Assembly (NCBI RefSeq): GCF_004564375.1
Contig: NZ_CP038267.1
Span: 3,102,501-3,166,500, forward strand
Length of the DNA stretch: 64,000 nucleotides
Source: Nocardioides euryhalodurans
GTDB lineage: Bacteria > Actinomycetota > Actinomycetes > Propionibacteriales > Nocardioidaceae
Reading direction: 5' to 3'
In this document: positions 17,937 through 26,842 of the stretch, one piece after another
Layout of the letters: the number at the start of each line of letters is the position of its first letter
Numbering within the stretch: position 1 is the stretch's first letter
Translations under genes and position numbers: made by a program
The notes under the pieces: generated by a model
Database searches by the model: none
The model's input: the letters and a program-made list of their open reading frames with translations, nothing else
What the model was told of the DNA's origin: nothing

Positions 17937-18660
17937 GCGGGCACCTCGACGTTCTCCCGAGGCAGGGCGACGTCGGCGGCGCGCAACCGTCCCGAGGCCG
18001 GGCGCTGCTCGAGCAGGGCGCGCAGCCGCGGCACCACGGCGCCGGGCAACGGCCGATCGGAGATGTCCTCGCCGGGGAAGGCGTCCTGGTGCATCCGGGT
18101 GCGCATGTCGCCGGGGTCCACGGCGTACGCCGTCAGCCCGGTCTCGGCGCCGAAGGTCAGCACCAGGTGGTCGAGCGCCGCCTTGGCGGCGCCGTACGGC
18201 CCCCAGGTCTCGTAGTGCTCGACCGCGGCGTCGGAGGAGATCCCCAGCACCACGCCCTGCCTCCGGAGCAGCGGTGCGGTGAGCTCGATCATCAGCGCCG
18301 CGTTGGCGCCGGCCGTGCCCCGGATCGTGTCGCCGAGCTCGGCTGCGGTGAGCTCGCTGAGCGGCCGCATCGGGAGCGGGCCCAACGTGCTGGCGTTGAG
18401 CACCAGGAGGTCGAGGCCGCCGAGGCGCTCGACGGCCTCGACGAGGGAGGCCCGGTGGTCGGCGTCTGCGACGTCACCCACGACGGCGCCGTGACGCGGT
18501 CCGACGCGGAGAGGGATCCGACGCCGGAAGCGAGCCGGGAGGAGTTCCGTGCGTCGGTGACGACCTGCCACCCGTCGTCGGTGAGGGAGCGGACGAGCTC
18601 GAGGCCGAGCCCGGCGGAGCCCCCGGTGACGAGGGCGGTGCGGTTGAGTTCGTGTGTCAT
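17933..18660 (-). pseudogene. Short-chain dehydrogenase interrupted by a frameshift
   Basis: The N-terminal part (MTHELNRTALVTGGSAGLGLE onward, Rossmann motif) reads in one frame up to about position 18487. The rest continues in another frame: VVGDVADADHRASLVEAVE, LLVLNAS, ISSDAAVEHYETW, active-site YGAAKAALDHL, DPGDMRTRMH. Adding one base gives an intact 242-residue SDR (728 nt + 1 = 729), so a single-base deletion is the simplest reading. It may be a sequencing error or a decaying gene. It is divergent from soxR across a SoxR box, which implies SoxR control, and overlaps queA. Confidence 0.75.
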
Positions 18661-18677
18661 GCCTGCCAGTATTCAAG

Positions 18678-18693
18678 CTCAAGTGAACTTGAG
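18678..18693. promoter_or_regulatory. SoxR operator between soxR and the SDR gene
   Basis: CTCAAGT-GA-ACTTGAG is a perfect palindrome nearly identical to the known SoxR box core (CCTCAAGTTAACTTGAGG in E. coli soxS). It lies in the 47-bp divergent promoter region. Confidence 0.85.
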
Positions 18694-18707
18694 TTCAAGG
18701 AGCGAGG

Positions 18708-19182
18708 ATGGACAAGCGCGACCTGCTGCCGATGGGGGAGATCTCCGCCAGGAGCGGCTTCGCTGCCTCGGCGCTCCGCTTCTACGAGGCGGAGGGCCTG
18801 ATCACGGCCTCGCGCTCGCCGGGCGGCCGACGGCTCTTCGAGCGCAGCGTGCTGCGCCGCCTGGCCTTCATCCGGGCGGCGAGCAACATCGGCCTCACCC
18901 TGGAGGAGATCCGCGGCGAGCTCGACGAGCTCCCGGCGTCGCGGACGCCGACCAAGGCGGACTGGGGCCGCATCTCCCGGCACTGGCGCGGCCGGGCTCG
19001 ACGAGCAGATCGCCGCTCTCGAGAAGCTGCGCGACGGGCTCGACTCCTGCATCGGCTGCGGCTGCCTGTCGCTGCAGCGCTGCGCGTTCTCCAACCCCGG
19101 CGACGTCGCAGCCGTCGGCGACGACGCCCCGGGAGCGGCCTACCTGCCGCCCGTGCTGCGTCGGCAGCACCGGGTCGGATGA
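18708..19182 (+). pseudogene. soxR: Redox sensor SoxR (MerR family) interrupted by a frameshift
   Basis: The N-terminal frame encodes the MerR helix-turn-helix and dimerisation helix start (LLPMGEISARSGFAASALRFY; LTLEEIRGELDEL; DWGRISRHWR). At the GGG run 18994-18996 the frame changes. One base too many gives way to LDEQIAALEKLRDGLDSC and then the [2Fe-2S] motif CIGCGCLSLQRC (C-x2-C-x-C-x5-C), diagnostic of SoxR. Removing one G gives a 157-residue protein, the usual length. AAGGAG precedes the ATG. The intact operator next door argues for a real SoxR and perhaps a homopolymer sequencing error. Confidence 0.8.
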
Positions 19183-19186
19183 GGCG

Positions 19187-19930
19187 TCAGCGCCCCTGGT
19201 TGGCCACGGCGGCAGCCGCCTCGGCCGCGGCGTCCGGGTCGAGGTACTCGCCGCCGACGACCGTGGGCTGGAGCGCGCCGTCGAGGCGGTAGACCAGCGG
19301 CATCCCGGTCGGGATGTTGAGGCCGGCGATGTCCTCGTCGCTGATGCCGTCGAGGTGCTTCACGATCGCGCGCAGGCTGTTGCCGTGGGCAGCGACCAGC
19401 ACCGTCCGGTCGGCCTCGAGGTCGGGGACGACCGCCGACTCCCAGTAGGGGAGCATCCGGCCGATGACGTCCTTGAGGCACTCGGTGCGCGGCATCTCGT
19501 CGCCGAGGTCGGCGTAGCGCGGGTCGCCGGCCTGCGACCACTGGTCGTCGTCGTCGAGGGGTGGTGGCGGGACGTCGAACGAGCGACGCCACGTCATGAA
19601 CTGCTCCTCGCCGTACTGCTCGAGGGTCTGCTTCTTGTCCTTGCCCTGCAGCGCCCCGTAGTGGCGCTCGTTGAGGCGCCACGAGCGACGCACGGGGATC
19701 CAGTGGCGGTCCGCGGCGTCGAGCGCGAGGTGGGCGGTCGTGATCGCGCGACGCTGGAGCGAGGTGTGGACGACGTCGGGCAGCAGCCCGGCCTCGCGCA
19801 GCTGCTCGCCGCCGCGGACGGCCTCCACGCGGCCCTTCTCGGTGAGGTCGACGTCGACCCAGCCCGTGAAGAGGTTCTTGGCGTTCCACTCGCTCTCGCC
19901 GTGGCGGAGCAGGACCAGGGTGTAGGTCAT
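19187..19930 (-). CDS. gpmA: 2,3-bisphosphoglycerate-dependent phosphoglycerate mutase
   Basis: Glycolysis/gluconeogenesis: interconverts 3- and 2-phosphoglycerate. 247 residues. Phosphohistidine loop [12 protein letters not shown] (RHG at about 9-11), [11 protein letters not shown], proton donor in [15 protein letters not shown], and [15 protein letters not shown] as the second catalytic His. The ATG overlaps the stop codon of the upstream lipoprotein gene (ATGA), so the two are co-translated. Confidence 0.95.
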   Translation of the reverse strand: MTYTLVLLRHGESEWNAKNLFTGWVDVDLTEKGRVEAVRGGEQLREAGLLPDVVHTSLQRRAITTAHLALDAADRHWIPVRRSWRLNERHYGALQGKDKKQTLEQYGEEQFMTWRRSFDVPPPPLDDDDQWSQAGDPRYADLGDEMPRTECLKDVIGRMLPYWESAVVPDLEADRTVLVAAHGNSLRAIVKHLDGISDEDIAGLNIPTGMPLVYRLDGALQPTVVGGEYLDPDAAAEAAAAVANQGR

Positions 19931-20442
19931 CCGTGGTCTCCCACCGGCTCGGCGACCTCGCACTCGCCGCCGACCCCGTCGAGGCCTTCGTACTCGTCGC
20001 AGTTGGCCACCACGGGGACGTCGAGCTCGACCAGCTCGCCACCCTCGAGCTCCACGGTCATGGTGACCAGGCCCCCGGCCTCCACCTCGCCCTCGACCCC
20101 GACGCCCTGGTCGTCCTCGGCGAGGTTGACGATCCCGTTGGGCTCGATCTCGATGGGGGAGAACTCCGGGACCTGGACGGCCTCGGGGTCCTGCGGGGTG
20201 ATCGCGGCGACAGTGGCCGGCTCCTCGAGGTCGTTGTTGACGAAGGACGCGATGAACGTGCCGGAGCCCTCCTCGGCGGAGACCACCACCGCGCCGAGGA
20301 CGTCGACCGACGTCTCCCGGTCGGACGTGCCGACGACGATCGTGTTGACCCGGTCGGTCGCCTTGTCGAAGCCGCACGCGGTGAGGGGCGCGGTCATCAG
20401 GAGCGCGCCGGTCAGCAGCGCCAGGGAGCGTCGCATGTGCAT
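19927..20442 (-). CDS. Putative lipoprotein, function unknown
   Basis: 171 residues from the ATG at 20442 ([10 protein letters not shown]). The signal peptide ends in the lipobox LTAC with Cys at about position 23. The mature part is acidic and beta-rich ([39 protein letters not shown]), like small copper-chaperone-type immunoglobulin-fold lipoproteins, but I see no metal motif. Two later cysteines could form a disulfide. I chose this start because TAGCAT ends 7 nt before it; the upstream ATG overlaps that box. Confidence 0.7.
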   Translation of the reverse strand: MHMRRSLALLTGALLMTAPLTACGFDKATDRVNTIVVGTSDRETSVDVLGAVVVSAEEGSGTFIASFVNNDLEEPATVAAITPQDPEAVQVPEFSPIEIEPNGIVNLAEDDQGVGVEGEVEAGGLVTMTVELEGGELVELDVPVVANCDEYEGLDGVGGECEVAEPVGDHG

Positions 20443-20449
20443 GGGCAGC

Positions 20450-20455
20450 ATGCTA
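20450..20455 (-). promoter_or_regulatory. Leaderless-type -10 box of the lipoprotein-gpmA operon
   Basis: TAGCAT on the minus strand, 7 nt before the ATG at 20442. Confidence 0.5.
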
Positions 20456-20486
20456 ACGGTCGTGGGCGGCCCTCCGTCCGGTCAGG

Positions 20487-21245
20487 TCACTGCGTCAGCC
20501 CGACGCGGGCGCCGGTCCCCAGCAGCGCTGCCAGCACGAGCGCCGTCGCGACCAGCGTCGCCCACAGCAGCCGGGGTGCCCCGATGCGGAGCGCGAGCCG
20601 CAGCGGCAGGTGGCGCAGCCCGTCCTCGTTGTCGGCCACCAGGCCCGGGAGCGCGGCCAGCACGTGCACGCAGACGCCGAGCAGGGCGGCGAGGAAGGTC
20701 ATCGCGACCTCCGGCGGGGCCTCCCGGCCGACGCCGCCCCAGCCGCCGTAGGCGAGGAATGCGGGATAGAGGGCGTACGACGCCGCCCACGTCAGCCACG
20801 AGAGCATCCCGCGGCGCAGCACGACGTTGCCGACCAGGCCGAGGACGAGGGCGCCGAGGTAGGCGCCGGCCGCCCACAGGCCGTGGAAGACCGCCAGCGG
20901 CACCACGAGCAGCACGCCGACCGCGAGCCAGAACCACATCGAACCCGGGTCGAGCCGCCCCTGCGCCAGGGGCTTGTCCTGCCGGTCGTGGGCGGTGTCG
21001 CGCTCCCTGTCGACGAGGTCGTTGTGCCAGCCGAGGACCGCCTGGCCGACCACTGCGGTCGCGAGCACCATGGCGACCTCCCGCGTGGGGCGGCCGCTGA
21101 GGGCGGCGCCGCCGGCGAGCCCGAGGGCGCTCAGCAGGCCGAGCCGGGGGTGCGCCGCCTGCACCATGGCGACGGGGCGCCACGAGCGCCACGAGCGCTG
21201 CGTACGCCGCCGCGGCGGCCCGTCCGCGGTGGTGGTCCCGTCCAT
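20487..21245 (-). CDS. UbiA-family prenyltransferase
   Basis: 252 residues, about eight membrane helices. The first Asp-rich prenyl-diphosphate motif is GWHNDLVDRERDTAHDRQDKPLA (N-D-x2-D-x3-D). The second Asp motif is weak (VADNEDGLRHLPLRLALR). It would join a prenyl chain to an acceptor in the membrane. Its small size and motif resemble the actinobacterial SCO3242-like group rather than MenA or UbiA proper; the acceptor is unknown. A possible -10 (TACTGC) lies 5 nt before the ATG. Confidence 0.8.
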   Translation of the reverse strand: MDGTTTADGPPRRRTQRSWRSWRPVAMVQAAHPRLGLLSALGLAGGAALSGRPTREVAMVLATAVVGQAVLGWHNDLVDRERDTAHDRQDKPLAQGRLDPGSMWFWLAVGVLLVVPLAVFHGLWAAGAYLGALVLGLVGNVVLRRGMLSWLTWAASYALYPAFLAYGGWGGVGREAPPEVAMTFLAALLGVCVHVLAALPGLVADNEDGLRHLPLRLALRIGAPRLLWATLVATALVLAALLGTGARVGLTQ

Positions 21246-21324
21246 GGCAGGCAGTATCGACCACGCACCCCTCCGTGGCAGCAGGTTCGGGCACCCGGCG
21301 AGCCGGGGCTCGGGCTCCACCACA

Positions 21325-21338
21325 CGAACACGTGTTCT
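21325..21338. promoter_or_regulatory. LexA/SOS-box-like palindrome
   Basis: CGAACACGTGTTCT contains a perfect 12-bp palindrome. It differs by one base on the right from the actinobacterial SOS pattern CGAAC-N4-GTTCG. It lies between the UbiA-like gene and carD, 96 bp before the carD ATG. Confidence 0.35.
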
Positions 21339-21400
21339 GTCAAGCCCGCATTGGGCCTCTGACCTGCGCAAACGTGGCGGGAGCACTCCCGGGGCCGTGT

Positions 21401-21406
21401 TAGACT
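21401..21406 (+). promoter_or_regulatory. -10 box of carD
   Basis: TAGACT followed by a short leader with the ribosome-binding site GGAAAGGGG (21414-21422). No good -35 is visible; a small CGGGAG-CA-CTCCCG palindrome sits at 21378-21391. Confidence 0.4.
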
Positions 21407-21433
21407 GGTCACCTGGAAAGGGGTACTTGACAT

Positions 21434-21919
21434 ATGACTTTCACCGTCGGCGAAACGGTTGTTTACCCGAATCACGGAGCCGCAGTCATCGAAGACATCG
21501 AGATGCGGAAGATCAAGGGAGAGGACCGGCAGTACCTCGTCCTGCGGATCGTCGCCCAGCAGGATCTCGTCGTGAGGGTCCCGGCCTGCAACCTCGACCT
21601 GGTGGGCGTTCGCGACGTCGTCGACAAGGAGGGTCTCGACCGTGTGTTCGACATCCTCCGTGCCGCGCACGTCGAGGAGCCGACCAACTGGTCGCGTCGC
21701 TACAAGGCCAACCTGGAGAAGCTGCACAGCGGAGACGTGATGAAGGTGTCCGAGGTCGTCCGCGACCTCTGGCGCCGTGAGCGTGACCGTGGCCTCTCCG
21801 CAGGCGAGAAGCGGATGCTGGCCAAGGCGCGACAGATCCTGGTCTCGGAGCTGGCCCTGGCCGAGCACACCAACGAGGACAAGGCAGAGGCGATCCTCGA
21901 CGAGGTCCTCGCTTCCTGA
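21434..21919 (+). CDS. carD: RNA-polymerase-binding transcription factor CarD
   Basis: 161 residues, the family length. N-terminal RNAP-interaction Tudor-like domain 1-65 ([37 protein letters not shown]). The helical C-terminal DNA-binding domain carries the conserved tryptophan in [15 protein letters not shown]. CarD stabilises open complexes, notably at rRNA promoters, and is essential in mycobacteria. In mycobacteria carD is followed by ispD, ispF and cysS. Here ispF is next on the opposite strand and ispD is absent. Confidence 0.97.
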   Translation: MTFTVGETVVYPNHGAAVIEDIEMRKIKGEDRQYLVLRIVAQQDLVVRVPACNLDLVGVRDVVDKEGLDRVFDILRAAHVEEPTNWSRRYKANLEKLHSGDVMKVSEVVRDLWRRERDRGLSAGEKRMLAKARQILVSELALAEHTNEDKAEAILDEVLAS

Positions 21920-21939
21920 CCCTGCACCACCTCATGGCA

Positions 21940-21965
21940 CGGCCCCCGGGAACTCCCGGGGGCCG
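21940..21965 (+). terminator. carD terminator
   Basis: Near-perfect stem of 11-12 bp (CGGCCCCCGGG / CCCGGGGGCCG) with an AACT loop, followed by TTGT, 20 nt after the stop codon. Confidence 0.8.
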
Positions 21966-22042
21966 TTGTCGTGCACTTCCCGGACGTTGCCACACCCGGG
22001 AGGTGCAGGGACCGCCCCGGCGCCGGTACGCCTGTGCGAGGC

Positions 22043-22525
22043 TCAGTCCGCTCGCTGCACGAGGGCGGTCGCGATCGCGGCAACGCCCTCGCCGCGGCCG
22101 GTGAGGCCGAGCCCGTCGGTCGTCGTGGCCGAGACCGTGACCGGGGCGCCGGCCGCTGCGCCCAGCGCGTCCTCGGCCTCGCCCCGGCGCGGGCCCAGCC
22201 GGGGCCGGTTGCCGATCACCTGCACGGCCACGTTGCCGATCTCCCAGCCCGCCTCGCGCAGCCGCCGGGCGGTCTCCGCCAGCAGGTCCGTCCCGGACGC
22301 CCCGGCCCAGCGGGGCTCCGCCGTACCGAAGTTGCTCCCGAGGTCGCCCAGGCCGCTGGCCGACAGCAGCGCGTCGCACGCCGCATGGGCGGCCACGTCG
22401 GCGTCGGAGTGGCCCTCGAGGCCCTGCGGCTCCTCGGGCCAGGCGAGTCCGGCGAGGTGCATCGGGACCCCGTCGACGAGACGGTGGACGTCGGTGCCGA
22501 CACCGATCCGGAGCGTGGGATTCAC
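22043..22525 (-). CDS. ispF: 2-C-methyl-D-erythritol 2,4-cyclodiphosphate synthase
   Basis: Non-mevalonate isoprenoid pathway. 160 residues from GTG. Zinc ligands are in GTDVHRL (Asp, His) and [13 protein letters not shown] (His). [19 protein letters not shown] replaces the usual D-I-G-x-x-F-P-x-x-D-P loop. [19 protein letters not shown] is the substrate-proximal C-terminal motif, with Asp where Glu is common. It is divergent from the molybdo-oxidoreductase gene (32 bp apart). Confidence 0.93.
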   Translation of the reverse strand: MNPTLRIGVGTDVHRLVDGVPMHLAGLAWPEEPQGLEGHSDADVAAHAACDALLSASGLGDLGSNFGTAEPRWAGASGTDLLAETARRLREAGWEIGNVAVQVIGNRPRLGPRRGEAEDALGAAAGAPVTVSATTTDGLGLTGRGEGVAAIATALVQRAD

Positions 22526-22557
22526 GCGATGATCATGCCTGAGAGACAATCGACACC

Positions 22558-24093
22558 GTGAGCACACACCGCTGGGCGTGGCCGGTGTCCGGTCTCGTGG
22601 CCGGGCTGGCCGGGCTCGCGACCAGCTACTTCGTCGCCGCGCTCCTCGCCGTGCGCGACACCCCGGTCGTCGCCGTGGCCGAGACCGTGATCCAGCTGAG
22701 CCCCGGCACGCTCGTCGAGTGGGGCATCCAGCAGCTCGGCGTCTGGGACAAGCCGGTGCTCATCGTCGGCATCCTCGTCGTGCTCGCGCTGGCCTTCGCG
22801 GCGATCGGCGCGCTGGCGGCGCGCTGGCGGTGGGCAGCCCTCGTCGGCTGGGTGCTGCTGGCCGGGATCGGCGTCGCCGCGGTCGCCGTCCAGGACGCGG
22901 TGCCTCCCGTGGCGTACGTCCCGCTCGTCGTCGGCTTCATCACCTGGGTGGCGACCCTGGAGCTGCTGACGCGGCGGTTCCGCGACGAGCCGGCGACCAC
23001 CGCCCCGACGGGGGAGGTCGCGGCCGCCGGATCGCGGCGCGGCTTCGTGCTGGGCGCCTCGACGGTCGCGGTGCTCGCCGTCGGGCTCACGGGTCTCGGC
23101 CGGGTGGTCGGTCGCGGCCGCCGCAACGTGGAGGAGGCGCGCGCGCTGCTGCGGCTGCCCGGGGTGAGCGAGCCCCGGGTCCCGCACGCGGCCCGGATCG
23201 GGCTGGCAGGCGTGAGCCCGTGGCAGACCTCCGAGGAGGACTTCTACCTGATCCACACCGCCATCACGCTCCCGACCATCGAGCCGGACAAGTGGCGGCT
23301 GCGCATCCACGGCCTGGTCGAGAACGAGGTCGTGCTCAACTACCAGGACCTCGTCGACCACCGGTTGACCGAGGCGTGGGTGACGCTCAACTGCGTCTCC
23401 AACCCGGTGGGCGGCAACCTGATCGGCAACGCCTGGTGGAGCGGTGTACGCCTGGCGGAGCTGCTCGAGAGGGCAGGGGTGCTCCCCGAGGCCGACGCCG
23501 TGCTGCAGACCTCGGAGGACGGCTGGACCTGCGGCACCCCGCTCGCCGCCCTCACCGACGACCGCGACGCGATGCTGGCGCTGGCGATGAACGGCCGGCC
23601 GCTGCCCATCGAGCACGGCTTCCCGGTCCGCACCATCGTCCCCGGGCTCTACGGCTTCGTGTCGGCGACCAAGTGGGTGGTCGACCTGGAGGTGACCCGC
23701 TTCGACCGGATCGAGGCCTACTGGACCGGCAAGGGCTGGGCCGAGCAGGCACCGGTGCGGCTCGCGTCGCGCATCGACGTACCGCGCTCCGGCGACGACG
23801 TGCCCGCCGGTGCGGTCCGCGTCGGTGGCGTCGCGTGGGCGCAGCAGGTCGGCATCAGCGGGGTCGAGGTCTCCGTGGACGGCGGCGCGTGGCTGCCCGT
23901 GGAGATCGCCTCCCCGCCCACCGACGACACCTGGGTGCAGTGGGCCGGCTCGGTCCCGATGGAGCCCGGTGCCCACGTCCTGCGCGTGCGGGCGACCAGC
24001 AAGGCGGGCGAGGTGCAGACCGGTGTCGAGCGGGACGTCGTGCCCGACGGCGCCACCGGCTGGCACACCGTGGAGATCACGGCCGAGGGCTGA
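22558..24093 (+). CDS. Membrane-anchored molybdopterin oxidoreductase (sulfite oxidase family)
   Basis: 511 residues. Residues 1-145 form about four membrane helices. [22 protein letters not shown] segment (about 165-185) then looks like a twin-arginine motif plus a fifth helix. The molybdopterin domain (about 220-400) contains the Mo-ligand Cys in [10 protein letters not shown] and the pattern [14 protein letters not shown]...KWV. A Mo-cofactor dimerisation (Ig-like) domain follows (about 410-505). The family oxidises sulfite or reduces sulfoxides; the substrate is unknown. GTG start has GACAAT 7 nt upstream. Confidence 0.88.
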   Translation: MSTHRWAWPVSGLVAGLAGLATSYFVAALLAVRDTPVVAVAETVIQLSPGTLVEWGIQQLGVWDKPVLIVGILVVLALAFAAIGALAARWRWAALVGWVLLAGIGVAAVAVQDAVPPVAYVPLVVGFITWVATLELLTRRFRDEPATTAPTGEVAAAGSRRGFVLGASTVAVLAVGLTGLGRVVGRGRRNVEEARALLRLPGVSEPRVPHAARIGLAGVSPWQTSEEDFYLIHTAITLPTIEPDKWRLRIHGLVENEVVLNYQDLVDHRLTEAWVTLNCVSNPVGGNLIGNAWWSGVRLAELLERAGVLPEADAVLQTSEDGWTCGTPLAALTDDRDAMLALAMNGRPLPIEHGFPVRTIVPGLYGFVSATKWVVDLEVTRFDRIEAYWTGKGWAEQAPVRLASRIDVPRSGDDVPAGAVRVGGVAWAQQVGISGVEVSVDGGAWLPVEIASPPTDDTWVQWAGSVPMEPGAHVLRVRATSKAGEVQTGVERDVVPDGATGWHTVEITAEG

Positions 24094-24096
24094 CCC

Positions 24097-25335
24097 TCAC
24101 CAGTTGGGGGACTTGCCCCCGGGCAGCGGGTGCTCGGCGTCGGTGATCACGTAGACCAGCCCGCCGGACGTCGGCAGCCAGACGTCCTCGAACTGGCCGC
24201 GGTCGTAGGTCCGGCGGACGCCCGCGTTGGTCTTCGCAGCCGGGTCGTTGACCACGACGTCGCCGTTCTGGCGGAAGCCGACGATCACCAGCAGGTGGCC
24301 GTTGGTCGAGGAGATCGGCGCCCCGTCGAGCTCCCCCGCGCTGAAGGAGATCGACGCCACGAGCGGGATCCCCCTGACGATGAACCGCTCGGCCTGGCGC
24401 AGGCTCTTCAGGCGCGTGACGAAGGCGGGACCACCCGTGCGCTCCGCGGCGTACGCCGTGTTGAAGGGCCAGTTCCCGGTGCCGTCGTAGGCGTGGTCGA
24501 AGGTCCGGCGCGCGGCGAGGTCGACCCACGGCTGCGGGTGGTCGTCGGGGACCCAGCGGTAGGTCCGCGGGCGCGGGAGCGCGCCGTAGTGGCCGAGCAC
24601 CATCGACGTGGAGGTCGGCGAGCACCACGCCTGCCCGCCGCCACCCCAGCGGGGGTAGTGGCCGCTGTGGACCATCTGGGAGTACGAGGGCACGTCGAGG
24701 ACGACGCCACGGGCGGCGCGCCCCGGAGCCGAGGTCGCCACGCCGTTGACGTCGGGGAGCCGTGAGGCCATCGCACCGACGGCCCGCAGCCCGGGCGACC
24801 TGGCGCCGGCCTTCATCAGGTTGACCCGCAGCTGCCAGGACGCGACCCCGGACGTTCGCCAGGTGTCGGTCGCCACGCTGCCGAGGTCGTCGGACTGGCC
24901 GTTGACCGTGCCGCGGTCGACGTGACCGTCACCGGCGGCCCACCGGCCCAGGACGTCCCACGAGGAGCGCGTGCCGTCGGCACGTCGGCCGCGCACCTCG
25001 ATCTCGATCCAGGAGTTGCCCGGGGTGCTGGCCTGCCAGGAGGCGATCAGCTCGGTGAGCGAGAAGCCGGGGGTCGACCACGGGGAGGTCCACCGACCGA
25101 CCTGGTAGGTGTCGCCGCCGTAGGTCCGGGTGGCGACCGGGTCGGTGATGCGGACCTGGCCCTTGCGGAGCGCCGCACCCGCGAGGGTGCCGGCGGCGAG
25201 GTCGCTGCTGCGCCACTCCGCGTAGGTGATCTTGCGCCGCGGCGGCGCCGCCTCGGCGGGGGTCGTGGCGAGCAGCGGCGCGGCCAGCGCGAGGGCGAGA
25301 CCGGGCAGCAGGGTGCGGATCAGTCGAGGGGACAC
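24097..25335 (-). CDS. Secreted C39-like cysteine peptidase
   Basis: 412 residues. The Sec signal peptide (LIRTLLPGLALALAAPLLATTP, in pieces) ends near AEA. A beta-rich N-terminal region (about 40-210) precedes the papain-like C39_2 domain: nucleophile Cys in GQAWCSPTSTSMVLGHYG, His in NGHLLVIVGF, Asp in VVVNDPAA. No ABC transporter or propeptide-type substrate is adjacent, so it is likely a stand-alone wall or extracellular peptidase. GTG at 25335 is chosen by TACCCT 6 nt upstream. Confidence 0.85.
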   Translation of the reverse strand: MSPRLIRTLLPGLALALAAPLLATTPAEAAPPRRKITYAEWRSSDLAAGTLAGAALRKGQVRITDPVATRTYGGDTYQVGRWTSPWSTPGFSLTELIASWQASTPGNSWIEIEVRGRRADGTRSSWDVLGRWAAGDGHVDRGTVNGQSDDLGSVATDTWRTSGVASWQLRVNLMKAGARSPGLRAVGAMASRLPDVNGVATSAPGRAARGVVLDVPSYSQMVHSGHYPRWGGGGQAWCSPTSTSMVLGHYGALPRPRTYRWVPDDHPQPWVDLAARRTFDHAYDGTGNWPFNTAYAAERTGGPAFVTRLKSLRQAERFIVRGIPLVASISFSAGELDGAPISSTNGHLLVIVGFRQNGDVVVNDPAAKTNAGVRRTYDRGQFEDVWLPTSGGLVYVITDAEHPLPGGKSPNW

Positions 25336-25341
25336 CGCTCG

Positions 25342-25347
25342 AGGGTA
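25342..25347 (-). promoter_or_regulatory. Leaderless-type -10 box of the C39 peptidase gene
   Basis: TACCCT on the minus strand, 6 nt before the GTG start. Confidence 0.5.
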
Positions 25348-25427
25348 CGGCGAGATCGCCACTCCTGTCCCACGCGTCACACAACCGTGACCACCGCCGC
25401 CGATCGTGGTCGGGACGCCCCGCGCCC

Positions 25428-25433
25428 CTAGAA
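25428..25433 (+). promoter_or_regulatory. -10 box of cysS
   Basis: TAGAAT, 8 nt before the GTG at 25442; probably leaderless or nearly so. Confidence 0.5.
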
Positions 25434-25441
25434 TCAGCCGG

Positions 25442-26842
25442 GTGACTCTCAGGCTCCACGACACCGCGACCCGCGAGGTCCGCGACTTCGTCCCCCTCGA
25501 GGAGGGGAAGGCGGGCATCTACGTGTGCGGCCTGACGGTCCAGTCCGAGCCCCACGTCGGCCACGTGCGGTCGGCGGTCAACTTCGACGTGCTGCGCCGG
25601 TGGCTCACCCACCAGGGCTACGACGTCACGTTCATCCGGAACGTCACCGACATCGACGACAAGATCCTGAGCAAGGCCGCCGAGCAGGGCAGGCCATGGT
25701 TCAACCTCGCCTACGACATGCACCGCGAGCTCGACCGGGCGCTGGCCTCGATCAACGTGCTGCCCCCGACCTACGAGCCGGGCGCGACCGGGCACGTCCC
25801 CGAGATCCTGGAGCTGATCGACCGGCTGGTCGCCAAGGGCCACGCCTACGCCGCCGAGGACGGGTCCGGCGACGTCTACTTCGACGTCCGGTCCTGGCCG
25901 GCGTACGGGGAGCTCACGCGGCAGAAGCTCGACGACATGGAACCGGCCACCGATGCCGACCCGCGTGGCAAGCGCGACCCGCGCGACTTCGCCCTCTGGA
26001 AGGGGTGGAAGAAGGACAGCGAGCCGGAGACCGCGGCCTGGCCCTCGTCCCACGGCCCGGGGCGGCCGGGCTGGCACATCGAGTGCTCCGCGATGGCGCG
26101 GAAGTACCTCGGAGCGGCCTTCGACATCCACGGCGGCGGCGTCGACCTGCGCTTCCCGCACCACGAGAACGAGCAGGCGCAGTCGCGCGCGGCGGGTGAC
26201 CCGTTCGCGTCGTACTGGCTCCACAACGCCTGGATCACCACCTCCGGCGAGAAGATGAGCAAGTCGCTCGGCAACTCGCTGCTGGTGCCCAAGGTGCTCG
26301 AGCAGGTGCGGGGCATCGAGCTGCGCTTCTACATGGTGAGCGCCCACTACCGCTCGATGGTCGAGTTCTCCTTCGACGCGCTGCACGAGGCAGCGACGTC
26401 GTTCCGCCGGATCGAGTCCTTCCTGGATCGCGCCAAGCCCCTGGTCGACGACGGCTGGTACGCCACCCGGATCCCGCAGGCGTTCGCCGACGCCATGGAC
26501 GACGACCTGGGGACCCCGGCTGCGATCGCGGTGCTGCACGACACGGTGCGGGAGGGCAACCGCCTGCTTCCCGACGGACCGTCCGAGGCGCTGTCGAGCC
26601 GCTTCGTGGAGGTCGCCCAGATGCTCGACGTCCTCGGCCTCAGCAGGTCGGACTTCACCGACAGCCGGGTTGATGACCGGTTGACCGGTGTCGTGGACGC
26701 CCTCGTCCAGGGCCTGCTCGAGGAGCGCGCGCAGGCGCGCGCCGACAAGGACTGGGCACGCGCCGACGCGATCCGGGACCGGATCAAGAGCGCCGGCATC
26801 GAGATCGAGGACACCCCCGACGGCCCGAAGTGGAGCGTGTGA
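25442..26842 (+). CDS. cysS: Cysteinyl-tRNA synthetase
   Basis: 466 residues. HIGH-type motif HVGH in [15 protein letters not shown], zinc ligands in [15 protein letters not shown] and FPHHENE, KMSKS loop [13 protein letters not shown]. The DALR anticodon domain ends with [21 protein letters not shown] considered the mycothiol ligase MshC, which shares this fold, but the full C-terminal anticodon domain and the [18 protein letters not shown] tail fit CysS. The stop codon overlaps the rlmB ATG (TGATG), so they form an operon. Confidence 0.96.
   Translation: MTLRLHDTATREVRDFVPLEEGKAGIYVCGLTVQSEPHVGHVRSAVNFDVLRRWLTHQGYDVTFIRNVTDIDDKILSKAAEQGRPWFNLAYDMHRELDRALASINVLPPTYEPGATGHVPEILELIDRLVAKGHAYAAEDGSGDVYFDVRSWPAYGELTRQKLDDMEPATDADPRGKRDPRDFALWKGWKKDSEPETAAWPSSHGPGRPGWHIECSAMARKYLGAAFDIHGGGVDLRFPHHENEQAQSRAAGDPFASYWLHNAWITTSGEKMSKSLGNSLLVPKVLEQVRGIELRFYMVSAHYRSMVEFSFDALHEAATSFRRIESFLDRAKPLVDDGWYATRIPQAFADAMDDDLGTPAAIAVLHDTVREGNRLLPDGPSEALSSRFVEVAQMLDVLGLSRSDFTDSRVDDRLTGVVDALVQGLLEERAQARADKDWARADAIRDRIKSAGIEIEDTPDGPKWSV

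Noticed and set aside
18089..21100. Plus-strand open frame of about 1003 codons across queA-gpmA-UbiA
   Set aside because: It crosses several confident minus-strand genes and has no recognisable domain.
25442..26842. Mycothiol ligase MshC as an alternative to CysS
   Set aside because: The protein has the full C-terminal anticodon-binding region and CysS-type tail, and neighbours rlmB as cysS does elsewhere.
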